Positions 28,401 through 35,914 of a DNA stretch of 64,000 nt are shown in pieces. Origin of the DNA: Caprimulgus europaeus (Eukaryota; Chordata; Aves; Caprimulgiformes; Caprimulgidae); assembly GCA_907165065.1 (NCBI GenBank), contig OU015525.1, forward strand, positions 44,994,037-45,058,036, read 5' to 3'. A program made the position numbers and the translations under genes. Numbering within the stretch: the stretch's first letter is position 1; every line of letters starts with the position of its first letter. The notes beneath the pieces are model-generated. The model was not told the DNA's origin, did no database searches, and saw only the letters and a list, made by a program, of their open reading frames with translations.

Positions 28401-29355
28401 AGCAGAATATTTATGTGGACTGGTTTTATGTACCAGTCAACCCACATGGCATGAATCTTCCCAACCCTTTTCCCTTTCTTCTTCCTGAGGTTACTTTACT
28501 GAAAAAAATAGGAAGGTAAAATGCAAAGTGAAATGAACAGAATTCATAAAATAAGGTTAACGTTCCTTTGAATCTGCAAGAAAAATAGCTGTCCCAATTT
28601 CTCATCTTCTCTTGGCCTTCTATTAGCATCTGCCAAGCTGGAGACATTAATGGTTTTCCAGTTCATTCAGTCTTAGTGCATTTTTGTATCTGCTAGGTAT
28701 CAGATTTGTCATTTATTGTCATATGAATTATTCCTTAAATTCATTTTTCCTCAGTTACTGCCCTTTTTTCTAAAGAGCATTGTCAAATAATCCTTAGGCA
28801 AATATCTTAATGGGAGAGTTGCTTTCAGGTAAAACATCTCACATGGCAAAGATCTCATTTCACAGGAATTTGGGCAGTGTTCTTTTACTTAAGACACACC
28901 ATTAGGATGTAAGGTTGTTTTTTCTTGCCTTTGAAAGAGGCCTTTTGTCAGCAGACATTGGCATTGTAGTAGATTTTACCCCAGCACTGATACAGGCCAG
29001 TCAGTGGAGGTCAGAATGGAAATACTTGGTCAAAATATCAGCTCCATCACAGTTTATGTCATCTATGAATCTGGTCTGTACTGACTTTAATTTCCCATCA
29101 GTGTGCGACAAGAGGAATGTAAAGACAACAGCTCTCTTGCTTGAATACTTGTAGGTTCCCTATGTACTCGTAGGTCCCCAAGTACATGAGGACTATGGCT
29201 GGGTCTTCCCCTCTCTGACTGGGAAAAGAAAGACAGTGAATTGCAAAGCATATACAAACTGTTTGCTAATCTCCATGATTTCTCTTTAGGGGAGGCAGCT
29301 GAGTGAGCACTTGAACATTTACATCTTCTCCCTGAAGAAGCGTGTCCAAGAGTGA
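1..29355 (+). CDS. SELENOI-like: SELENOI/EPT1-like CDP-alcohol phosphotransferase, spliced gene, 5' part outside window
   Basis: Overall entry for a gene whose six visible coding exons are listed separately. The family makes phosphatidylethanolamine by transferring phosphoethanolamine from CDP-ethanolamine to diacylglycerol (or plasmalogen precursors) in ER/Golgi membranes. The visible exons join in frame (intron phases 0, 1, 2, 0, 0) into about 285 residues that follow SELENOI collinearly, with roughly a two-residue insertion after the catalytic motif. The N-terminal third (about 100 residues) is missing because its exons are upstream of base 1. Alternatives: CEPT1 and CHPT1 share the catalytic motif, but the stretches [21 protein letters not shown] and HLHYGV, and the C-terminal IFSLKK, are SELENOI-type. 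Assignment as a paralogue rather than SELENOI itself rests on the MAPRE2 neighbourhood and on the TGA replacing Sec. That the locus is functional is inferred from the intact frame and splice sites. Confidence 0.9.
850..985 (-). mobile_element. CR1 LINE fragment
   Basis: The stretch from GGCCTCACCAGTGCTGAGTA to CTTGGCCACCTGGGCACACT is the reverse complement of the part of avian CR1 near the end of the reverse-transcriptase frame. It is a truncated copy inside the intron; neither the CR1 3' end nor a target-site duplication was identified. Confidence 0.8.
1497..1765 (+). CDS. SELENOI-like: SELENOI-like exon with the CDP-alcohol phosphotransferase catalytic motif
   Basis: The acceptor is TTCTAG (AG 1495-1496) after a T-rich tract and the donor is GTAAGT at 1766. 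The first two bases complete a split codon (NAC, where GAC would give the Asp of the family). The exon then reads [27 protein letters not shown] and onward for 89 codons. The family signature D-G-x2-A-R-x8-G-x3-D-x3-D is complete: DGKHAR, then G of PLGELFD, then the D of FDH and the D of GLDSW. These Asp residues bind the divalent metal and the CDP moiety and activate the acceptor in this family. Hydrophobic membrane segments follow on both sides of SRDNGKTG, which is about two residues longer than the human loop. The exon ends with the highly conserved [18 protein letters not shown] and ISQV. Confidence 0.95.
3095..3240 (+). repeat. Ancient MIR/L2-like retroposon remnant
   Basis: The pattern CCCATCTGGGAAATAAGGGT, AATAACATTTCCCTGCCTGA, then GTGGTGAGACTGAATTTCAG and TGTGAACTGCTTTGATTAAC resembles the conserved tail shared by MIR/L2-type elements (cctcatctgtaaaatggggat, ttgtgaggatt, gtaaagcgctt). 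It is heavily diverged; family assignment by eye is tentative. Confidence 0.5.
4339..4356. promoter_or_regulatory. Candidate palindromic homeodomain-binding site
   Basis: TAATTGG-CATT-CCAATTA is a perfect 7-bp inverted repeat with a 4-bp spacer, built from two TAATT homeodomain cores. A further TGATTACA lies just downstream. Paired-class homeodomain dimers bind inverted TAAT sites, usually with 2-3 bp spacing, so function here is only a possibility. Confidence 0.3.
5364..6105 (-). mobile_element. CR1 LINE, 5'-truncated, about 740 bp
   Basis: Reverse-oriented CR1 including its 3' end: on the - strand it finishes with the typical CR1 end (GGAAGGGACCTTTAAAGGTC on the + strand, next to ACAAAATGG). 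The - strand carries an open frame at 5410-5988 that reads as the C-terminal part of the CR1 reverse transcriptase (for example [20 protein letters not shown] and [20 protein letters not shown]). Its openness for 192 codons suggests a moderately young copy, but it lacks the catalytic part of the enzyme and is not a host gene. Confidence 0.92.
8785..9146 (+). mobile_element. CR1 LINE fragment, 3' portion
   Basis: Forward-oriented CR1 from GACTGAGAGGGAATCTTATC through TGGAACAGGCTGCCCAGAGA and GGGGGGTTGGACTAGATGGT to a CCGTTCTGTGATCTG end. It matches the 3' end of the CR1 family also seen at 50020-50762. The coding frame is broken. Confidence 0.9.
9420..9499 (+). mobile_element. CR1 LINE 3' terminal stub
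   Basis: GTGTTAGGTTTACGGTTGGA, then CTTGATCTTAAAGGTCCAAT and the terminal 8-bp-type repeat ATGATTTTATGATTCTATG are the last 80 or so bases of a CR1 copy. A short deletion relative to the usual end is apparent around CTTGATCTTAAAG. Confidence 0.85.
9678..9738. repeat. Compound inverted repeat
   Basis: Inner arms ATACAAGTATA (9702-9712) and TATACTTGTAT (9718-9728) are perfect 11-bp complements around a 5-nt loop TGTGA. Outer arms ACTGAATGT (9678-9686) and ACATTCAGT (9730-9738) are also perfect complements, with a 15-nt asymmetric bulge on the left side. Confidence 0.7.
10606..10714 (+). CDS. SELENOI-like: SELENOI-like exon, membrane segment
   Basis: The acceptor is TATAG (AG 10604-10605) after a T-rich tract; the donor is GTAAGT at 10715. 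It enters in phase 0 and leaves in phase 1. The 36 complete codons read [20 protein letters not shown] and [16 protein letters not shown], plus the first base of a split Gly. It aligns with the human segment VGVEAWYEPFLF and the membrane helix after it. No catalytic residue is expected here; it contributes one transmembrane helix and a short loop. It is far from its neighbours (8.8 kb upstream, 10.7 kb downstream) but the frame is unbroken. Confidence 0.9.
10715..21411 (+). other. SELENOI-like intron, 10.7 kb
   Basis: No exon, RNA gene or clearly recognised transposon was seen. It has a relatively GC-rich stretch around 11440-12060, long T runs (about 17131-17155 and 18221-18246), a TATATA tract near 18430 and a GGTT microsatellite (about 18488-18513). 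The open frames within it have no recognisable protein similarity. Confidence 0.7.
18428..18513. repeat. TA-rich and (GGTT)n microsatellites
   Basis: A TATATATATATATA tract at about 18427-18440, and four to five GGTT units at about 18495-18511. These are simple repeats within an intron. Confidence 0.7.
21412..21460 (+). CDS. SELENOI-like: SELENOI-like micro-exon (49 bp)
   Basis: Acceptor TTTTTCAG (AG 21410-21411), donor GTAAGT at 21461. It enters in phase 1 (completing GGC) and leaves in phase 2. It reads [17 protein letters not shown], with the final Arg split across the next intron, and corresponds to the human segment ending in NFFRSYK. The exon is very short and its product has few strictly conserved residues, so support comes mainly from phase consistency on both sides and good splice signals. 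A CR1 fragment begins only 20 bp after the donor. Confidence 0.85.
21461..23914 (+). other. SELENOI-like intron, 2.5 kb
   Basis: It begins with a CR1 fragment (21481-21763) and includes a G-rich purine stretch at about 22525-22690. No other gene or repeat was recognised. Confidence 0.8.
21481..21763 (-). mobile_element. CR1 LINE 3' fragment, 20 bp from a splice donor
   Basis: Reverse-oriented CR1 with an intact 3' end (+ strand TAGAATCACAAAATCATAGA followed by TTGGGTTGGAAGGGACCTTC). A - strand frame at 21573-21764 reads as the CR1 C terminus (for example [20 protein letters not shown]). It is 5'-truncated to about 280 bp. Confidence 0.93.
23915..24095 (+). CDS. SELENOI-like: SELENOI-like exon, two membrane segments
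   Basis: Acceptor TTACAG (AG 23913-23914), donor GTAAGT at 24096. It enters in phase 2 and leaves in phase 0. The 60 full codons begin [20 protein letters not shown] and run through [15 protein letters not shown] to [13 protein letters not shown]. It aligns with the human segment LNSVYEAMVPLFSPCLLFIL and the next helix. Two hydrophobic helices separated by [11 protein letters not shown] are evident. Codon use is typical of the A+T-rich surroundings: 22 of 60 third positions are G or C, in sharp contrast to the next exon. Confidence 0.92.
24096..27958 (+). other. SELENOI-like intron, 3.9 kb
   Basis: It contains an imperfect 51-bp tandem duplication (25478-25578). GC content rises near 26000-26450 and again just before the next exon. 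No exon or recognised transposon was seen. Confidence 0.8.
25478..25578. repeat. Imperfect tandem duplication, 51-bp unit, two copies
   Basis: Unit 1 starts at 25478 and unit 2 at 25529. Both begin ATTAAAAATGTATG, continue GTGTTAGT and share AACATTTTAAAAG, with scattered substitutions and a 1-bp offset between them. Confidence 0.85.
27959..28141 (+). CDS. SELENOI-like: SELENOI-like exon with the CQMSSTR motif, unusually GC-rich
   Basis: The acceptor is CCGACAG (AG 27957-27958) and the donor is GTGAGC at 28142; both introns are phase 0. The 61 codons begin [20 protein letters not shown] and end [18 protein letters not shown] and HLHYGV are near-invariant in SELENOI. Two or three hydrophobic helices are present. 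The exon sits in a local GC-rich island of about 340 bp, and 56 of 61 third positions are G or C, against 22 of 60 in the preceding exon. The antisense open frame across 27746-28216 is a by-product of this composition. Confidence 0.93.
28142..29289 (+). other. SELENOI-like last intron, 1.1 kb
   Basis: GTGAGC donor and TTTAG acceptor. Nothing else was recognised inside it. Confidence 0.8.
29290..29355 (+). CDS. SELENOI-like: SELENOI-like terminal coding exon, TGA at the selenocysteine position
   Basis: Acceptor TCTCTTTAG (AG 29288-29289), phase 0. The exon reads [20 protein letters not shown], then E, then TGA at 29353-29355. It aligns without gaps to the SELENOI C terminus ([23 protein letters not shown]), so the TGA falls exactly on the Sec codon. 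If the TGA were decoded as Sec, only four more residues (TPAL) would follow before a second TGA at 29368-29370; SELENOI has ten residues after Sec. No convincing SECIS was seen by eye downstream, so the simplest reading is a plain stop. Confidence 0.92.
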   Translation, partial: GRQLSEHLNIYIFSLKKRVQE

Positions 29356-29434
29356 ACACCTGCACTGTGATCAGACTGTAACACTTGACATGGAGATCCA
29401 CAGCTCTTCTCATGTGATAAATGGAATTAATCTG

Positions 29435-29440
29435 ATTAAA
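29435..29440 (+). terminator. Candidate poly(A) signal (ATTAAA) for SELENOI-like
   Basis: An ATTAAA variant lies 80 bp after the stop. It is the closest candidate but weak. An AATAAA at 30106-30111 is the stronger candidate further down. Confidence 0.3.
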
Positions 29441-30105
29441 ATAACCAAAGAATAGAATAGTCCAGATACCCGAACCACTGCGACAAAAAGCTATGCAGCA
29501 AGATGCTTCATCTCGGAGGAAGATTCCTGTCCAGCAGACAAGTGCTTACCATGTTGTTGTGCTGCTAATGTTTACTCTCTTCAGTAATGCCATGTTACTA
29601 CCCTCTCTGAAGCTTTTGTCTTCCTCCTCCTCACCACTGTGTCCAAAGTCCTTGATAGATCCATGCTGGGTTACATGAGATCCTTGATAGTTTATAACCA
29701 GCACTGGTTTTGCCCAGCCTAGTCACCTGGCAATGCAAACCCTCCCTGTAAGTCCTTCCCCCTCAGACATCTGTGCCTGCTTCATTTTCCGTCTATTTTC
29801 TGACAATTCATGTCTTCCAAACAACCTCCTGAAGCGCTTATACACATTGTGATTTCCTCACCTCAAATGAAGGTGTGAAGAAAAGAGAATGAGCTCAGAA
29901 AGCTATGGGCACAGTACAGTGTTTTTGAAATTACGCTTTTTTTCTCCTGGCATTAAGATGAGTCTGAGCTGACCTGTATCTGTCAGAAATGCAGGCTCTG
30001 TATAGCAGCAGAGGGCCTTTAAACTTATCTTCTAGGCAGTAACAAGGATATTGTTGGTATTTTGATAGAAACAAGCAATATACCTTACAAAGGTAACCAG
30101 CTGAG

Positions 30106-30111
30106 AATAAA
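30106..30111 (+). terminator. Candidate poly(A) signal (AATAAA) for SELENOI-like
   Basis: Canonical AATAAA about 750 bp after the TGA. Hexamers of this kind occur by chance in A+T-rich DNA, so cDNA evidence is required to choose. Confidence 0.35.
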
Positions 30112-30193
30112 TTTGGCCAACAACCTTTGAAGATTCTCATATTTCACTGCAAAACTAGTCAGTCAAACCTTAGCTATGAGTGTGAAATGCTAA

Positions 30194-30209
30194 GCAAATA
30201 ATTATTTGC
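30194..30209. repeat. 16-bp perfect palindrome
   Basis: GCAAATAATTATTTGC is fully self-complementary and lies in the possible SELENOI-like 3' UTR or just beyond it. Confidence 0.6.
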
Positions 30210-32971
30210 CTGTGTGCTTGAAACAAATTCTTGTGGTTTTAGATAATGACAAAAAAAAATTGAGGCAAGAAAAGCTTTTTTCAGACATTACATGTTTGCA
30301 TGGAGATGTAAATGGCTCACTTAATCTGTAATATATGTAGGTTTCCTGCGTGCCTTGGAGGAAGGAGTAAGAATTTGAGTTTCATCTCTTTTCATATGCT
30401 GCCCTAGCCAGGGGGACTTTGTGGTCTCGAAGCACTAATGAAACAATCTGTCCAGTTTCCCCAGGGTAAGCTTTATATTGCATTTCTTGCACAGAGGGAT
30501 GTGACTGACTGACTGGCATGTTTATTAACTAGTTAACTATCTCGCTTGCCAGAAGCGGGGCAGAAGTGTGTTGAGCTGCTGAGCCTTAAGTTCACCTTTT
30601 TCAATTCTTCCACCATTTCACTGCTTTATCACCAGCCTGATCAAGCCCAGTTACCACACCCTTATATCAGTAGCTCCTATTAGCATTTTCAGCTGAGCAC
30701 TGACTAGTCATGTTTTCATGAACAGCTTCAATTTAAGTTTGTAGGGCCTGTTGCAGTAGTTGACCTACCATGATATCAGTAGGGCTGATTTCCCCTGGCA
30801 GCCCTTACTGGAGGTACCAGGGGCCAAGCCTGCACTTCAGCTTCCCCTCTTCACAAAGCAGAAATACCACACTGAGTTGTAAAGTACCTTAGGGTTTGAA
30901 AGGATGCATGTTCCACCTACCAGACGAGCATGTTGAGGGTCCCACCCCGTAATGAACATCATGCCACAATCATAGTCCAAAGCAGCTTAAGGCTCGAGTT
31001 AGGCAGAGGACACAGCTCATCCTGTTAATGGTGGCTGGGAGATCTTGCTGAGCCCTGCAGACTCGGGGCAGGGAAGGGAGGCTCCCACGCCCTCTGGCAC
31101 TGCTGTGGTCCAGCTCCAGGGCTGCAGCTGGAGCAACAAGAAGTGTCTTCCAGCCTTCCTCCCCACTGGTGGGACAGCCATGCCCCTGCCCTGCACAATG
31201 CCCAGGGAGCATGAGGTCTCCACTGAGCTGCTCCCTCACTGCCCAAAGACTCTCTCTCTCAGAGGAAGGCTGGCAGCTGTTTATTTAATGAGGGATGCTA
31301 CAAAAAGGCAGTTCTGACTCCGTTTGAAGGGGAAGGACGGCTTTGATGTAGGCATGCACCCGGCCATCTCACTGATGAAATTCAGTATTACATCTGAACC
31401 CAGACACACACTGCTGCAAAAAGTCTCACCTATTTCAGAAGTTGATATATAACCCGTCCATCAAAAGTATCTGGAGGAAGTCCTGATGAGAAAAGAATTA
31501 GAATACAATGAACACAAATACCGCTGGATTGACTGTGGTTGTACTGGAGGAACTCTGTAGACAGGCTTCCCTTTTTCCTCTGTCTTGCACTTATTTATGA
31601 AACAGCTGGAAATAAGGGTCACAGAAGTGGCACAATTTAATGCACTGTAATGGAGTATTTTGAAATATTTTATTAAATGAAATTATAAAACTTGAAGTGC
31701 CACAACCTGCCTGCACTTGTACCTCTCTAAAGAGAAATACAGTATCACTTTTAAAGGAAATGAAGCTCTGGACAGCTTTTTCACATTCTATATAGAGACA
31801 TGACAAATAATCTTTTTTTTTTTTTTTAAAGCAACTTGTCAGTGCAAACTCTATAAAGACAAGTATAAAACCAGATCATGTATTGCACAGTGTATACATT
31901 GAATTATTAGCCACCTTAGATGGCAGCTGGTTCAATGAATGGGAATAAAAAATGCTTTGTTCATAAGACAGTATGGTCACAGATTTATTTTGCAAAGTCA
32001 GCTAATGGTATGAAGATGACCTAACAGTCTAACAACAATTTTTTTTAGTCACAATATTGTGGCAGAAAGTTTTCAACTATTTGAACTGGAAAATATATAA
32101 CTTATTTTTTATGCTGTTGAGCATTTGCAGAAGCCCAAAGACATGCCTCCCCCCTAGTCTTATGCAAAGCAACTAAACTACCGCTGCTGTCCCAGTTTTG
32201 AGCACCCACGTTGGAAATGGGCTTCTCTGGTCCTGGCTCTCTGGTCCTCATCCTTCCCCCTCTACCTTCCCTAAAGATGGCTGGGCAGTGGCTCAGCCCC
32301 AGCCTCGGGGGTACCAGGAGACAGCAGGGGGACCCAGGCTGACCTCTTCATGGTGGCACATAACAAGGTAGCTTCAACCCATGGCAGAAAGGCATCCTCA
32401 CCATGGCTCAAATCCCTGGAGATTTAGCAGCAACTACTGCAGCAAAAGATCAGAGGTGTGAGAATTTCAATGAAGTCTTCGTCTTTTCTTCCCAAAACCT
32501 AATATTTTACTCTAAAATGCAGGTGGCTTTCAGGTACTGCACTGAAGACTCATCCCTGAATACTTGGCTGTTTCAAAAGTCCACTACAGCGCACTTGCCT
32601 ATAGTACTTTCTTCACCTCCTGTCTGCCACAAGTTTTGCTTTTGCTGTATCAAAATTGAGATACAACAAGAGATTTAGTACTCTGAAATCAAAAAGCATT
32701 TACCATAAAGAAGAATATTCTCTTTACATGCACATACATACGTGGTTTTCTTTTTGAATTCGTAGAAGGTGATAGAGTTGCTGAGCTCTTGGGGAAACAG
32801 ACACTACCTACACACACAGAGCAAGTGAACTTTTTTTAAAGCAGCTGCCTTTTTCTTCCTGCTCCCATATGCAGTCACTAGTGAAACAAAAATACGTATT
32901 AAAACCCAAAAAGTACTATTTTAGAATGTTTTGAATAGTCTCTAGAGCTAGACAGATTTTAACATATTTTT

Positions 32972-32977
32972 TTTATT
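32972..32977 (-). terminator. Candidate poly(A) signal (AATAAA) for MAPRE2
   Basis: TTTATT on the + strand gives AATAAA on the - strand, about 2.9 kb after the MAPRE2 stop. Other - strand AATAAA hexamers occur at 35358-35363, 33797-33802, 31984-31989 and 31280-31285. This one is favoured only because, as I recall, mammalian MAPRE2 mRNAs have a 3' UTR of more than 2 kb. Confidence 0.3.
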
Positions 32978-33797
32978 AAATATGTAAAAAGATAAACGCA
33001 AGTCAAGTTATTCACATATTCAGACAAAAATCTACTCTACCATGCGACAATTTGTGGATAATGTAAAATGACTGATACATCTGAATAAGACTTTTTGTAT
33101 CTATTATGTCATTACTTATCTATTTATAATTAACAATACATATGTTTACATTCCTTTCAGTTTACATTTAATATAGAACGAAAGCTTTATGGTGTGCTAT
33201 TTAGTACAGGTAATTACAAATGCATATTAAAACCATAACGGAAGAATGAGTTACTCACAGGGAGTGGAGGAGAAGGACAAATCTTTCCCCTTGCAGAGCA
33301 TTGCTGTCCCCTCAGCACAGCCAAATTTCTGGTGTTCATGAGGTACCTTACTGCCCCAGGCCCCTACATGAGTCACTTCCCCCTTGATACAAGCAGTGAG
33401 ACGACTGTGGTCCTCAGACCAAAAATAGGATACAAGGACTTCTCAGGAAATTAAGTTCAGCTTTTTAATTTTTTTTTTTTTCTCAAATGTGCTTCAAAGA
33501 GAGAAAGGGAGAGGAGCACACCAGACTGGCTATGAACTCTCTGGTGAGCTCAGCAACCCAACCATTTGCACCTTTAGAAAAACATTTTCTCTTGCAGTGC
33601 TCTCCATGCATCTGCTCGAGTATTAGCAGAAGGATGAACTGCAGTTCGCAGGGACTGGTGCTGAAGAAATTAAGTTTATAGCCTGATCCCAAACTCCTTG
33701 CCCCATCAGAAATCCCGTGCAGTTTAAAGGACATTCTGGAGACAGGAAAAAATTAGTAACTGCTCTTCAGTTCCACAGTATTATGAAGAACTACTGT

Positions 33798-33821
33798 TTA
33801 TTACAATTACAATTGTAATAA
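33798..33821. repeat. 11-bp perfect inverted repeat with 2-nt spacer
   Basis: TTATTACAATT (33798-33808), AC, AATTGTAATAA (33811-33821). It probably falls in the MAPRE2 3' UTR, where it could form an A/U-only hairpin. Confidence 0.6.
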
Positions 33822-35842
33822 GTACATATGTTCTAATAAACACAAATACAACAAAAATTACAATTCCCCCATTTGTGACGATTCTCAGAAATACTAATTT
33901 TGGAATATACACATTTTTATAAACCAGACCTTATTTGTAAGCAATCGAAACGGGAAAGGAAAGTGCTGGCCTGCAGGTTGCAGCACTTCATCATCAGGCA
34001 AGAAGTGAGGTCAATGCTGGAGGCAGGGATGGAAAACCTTCAGCCCACAGGGTCTAAAAACTCTTCTGCTGAGCAGGAGGAGTGCTCAAGGAACTGGAAA
34101 TGCCTGTTCTAACGTTTAACAGTATTTTATATATTGTCTGTGGTGCAACACAACAGCAGGGATCTCACATTTAACTAAGAGCCACTTAGCTGCAAAAGAT
34201 TGATTAGGAACAGAAAACTGCACGTGTGTGTGCTGGGGGGCTGATCGAATGGAAACCTTCCTATGGAAGCGTGAGCTGTGAACTTATGCTGTAGGAGCCC
34301 ACAAGGGTCTAACATGGTTTAGCTGTTCAACGGGCTTTTGAGTTTTTCAGTGACTGCTGATTGGGATGGGACTTCCATGTACCTGCTGAATCAGCACAAC
34401 AATCCAGAATTCAGTAAATCAAGTGAGAGACCAAGAATACCAAGCATTAAATATCCAGAGAGACTACAACGCGCAGTTTTACAAGAAAAACAAGGAATGC
34501 TTTATCCACTTCAAGATACTTGTGTTTATAAAATACCATCATTTAGAACATGGCGATGGGACCGCACTGGAAGGGAACACTCTCACTGCAGGCATCTCCA
34601 GGGCAGATGGGTTCTGCACTGTGCTGGCCTCGCTGGAAGAAGGTCAGGCAAGTGCAGAACCAGCTCTGTGCCCTCGGTCAGCTGTCCCTCTCTTGTCTGT
34701 GCTGTCTCCAGAAGGACTCCTCACTGCCTCTCCACACTTCAGAAGCAGCCTAACACCCACGAGGTGCCCACCACCCACTTACAGGGAGTTTGGGGGGTTT
34801 CAGGGCTACTGCTGTTGCTGGTTCTTCCCTATGCCTTGCACTGGTGAGGAAATTTTCTGTCTTCCATACTTGTATGGCCAGGGCAGCAGAGCGGGGGAAG
34901 GATAGCAAAAATAAATGGCTGGCCTACTTTGTCCTCTTCTGAGGGGTCGGAAGCCAAATATGATGGCCAGAGATCATGTCCTGCAGCTCCACTTGTGTCA
35001 AGATTTGTCTCCTCCATTAGCACTGGGCTCTGTGGAGGCAGAGCTGAAGCTGGAGGCTGGGACTGGATTCCTCAGGAAGGAAGAAAAGCTGGGAAATGTC
35101 TATTGACTAGTCAGGAAACTGCAAGGGCTTTCAAAAAACTAAAGTGGATGTCTGTTCCTCCAGAAATAAGCCAAAAAACATACCATGCAGCTTTCTAACA
35201 ATCCTTCTAACACAGGGGTTTAAATCTCTCCTAGTAAAACTGATGCTCTGCCTTCCATTTTGTGAAGGCAGGAAAGGAATAAACGTGAGCAACATGAGCA
35301 TTTTCCTTCACAACACACCTCATCGTTATGGCTTGAGCATGACTTCCACTGTATCCCTTTATTCCAATTGTTCGATCAAATTTATGCCTCGAGGCAGATG
35401 TACTAGAAAACGCAAAAGCACCACAAAGTGAGAGACATGGCTAGTGGTACGGTACTTCTTGCCACACAAAATGCCAATATAAATATGTTAGAACAAGTTA
35501 CAAGTGTATCATACTTAAGACAAAAAAGGAAAAAAAATAAATATATATTTTTTTTAAAGAGCAGAACAAATCTCAAGCAGCCAAGTGGTGAAGTTGCAGT
35601 GATGTACAGTAGGTGATGTAGCCCTACAACCTCTTGGGAAGATACACTGAAAGAAGACGTCTGCAAATGCGTCTTGGCAAAGTATGGGTACAGAATGCAG
35701 TGGCTGGCTGGCACTCACTATGGTACGTAAATGTTAATGGCAGACTGGGAGTGAACTGATTTCAAGTTTGAGGCCACACACGTTCCGTTCTCCAGAAGAA
35801 AGTTCTCACACAAAACGAAAATTGTCAGAGACGCTGGGTGAG

Positions 35843-35914
35843 TCAGTACTCCTCCTGCTGCTGGGGCTGTTCATGGACTTGCTCTTCACCTTCATGCTCT
35901 TCTGTGTGGCTCTC
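35843..35914 (-). CDS. MAPRE2: MAPRE2 terminal coding exon with EEY tail
   Basis: Acceptor CTCCCTGCAG before 35914, phase 0; stop TGA on the - strand at 35845-35843. The 23 codons read [20 protein letters not shown] and EEY. The acidic, Gln-rich tail and terminal EEY are those of EB2. The EEY/F end is the recognition motif for CAP-Gly domains (CLIP-170, p150Glued) and is intact. The tail is one residue shorter than human. Confidence 0.96.
   Translation of the reverse strand, partial: ESHTEEHEGEEQVHEQPQQQEEY

Larger units (their letters stand above)
29356..35842. other. Convergent intergenic region holding both 3' UTRs
   Basis: The SELENOI-like 3' UTR begins at 29356 on the + strand, and the MAPRE2 3' UTR begins at 35842 on the - strand. 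Neither 3' end can be fixed from sequence alone. No protein-coding gene, tRNA or recognised transposon was seen. The open frames at 34338-34847 and 34423-34905 overlap in different frames, resemble no family known to me and lie where the MAPRE2 3' UTR is expected. Inverted repeats occur at 30194-30209 and 33798-33821. Confidence 0.75.

Noticed and set aside
1..29355. Assignment of the left gene to CEPT1 or CHPT1
   Set aside because: The catalytic motif is shared, but CQMSSTR, the HLHYGV region and the C-terminal alignment fit SELENOI.
29356..31500. SECIS element downstream of the SELENOI-like TGA
   Set aside because: Several ATGA motifs (for example near 29866, 29957, 30172, 31288) were examined for a following 10-13 nt stem, an AA loop and a closing GA. 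The best (about 31288-31312) has only a short stem with mismatches and no basal helix, so none is called.
34338..34905. Overlapping + strand open frames of 160-169 codons
   Set aside because: They overlap in different frames, resemble no known family and lie within the expected MAPRE2 3' UTR on the other strand.
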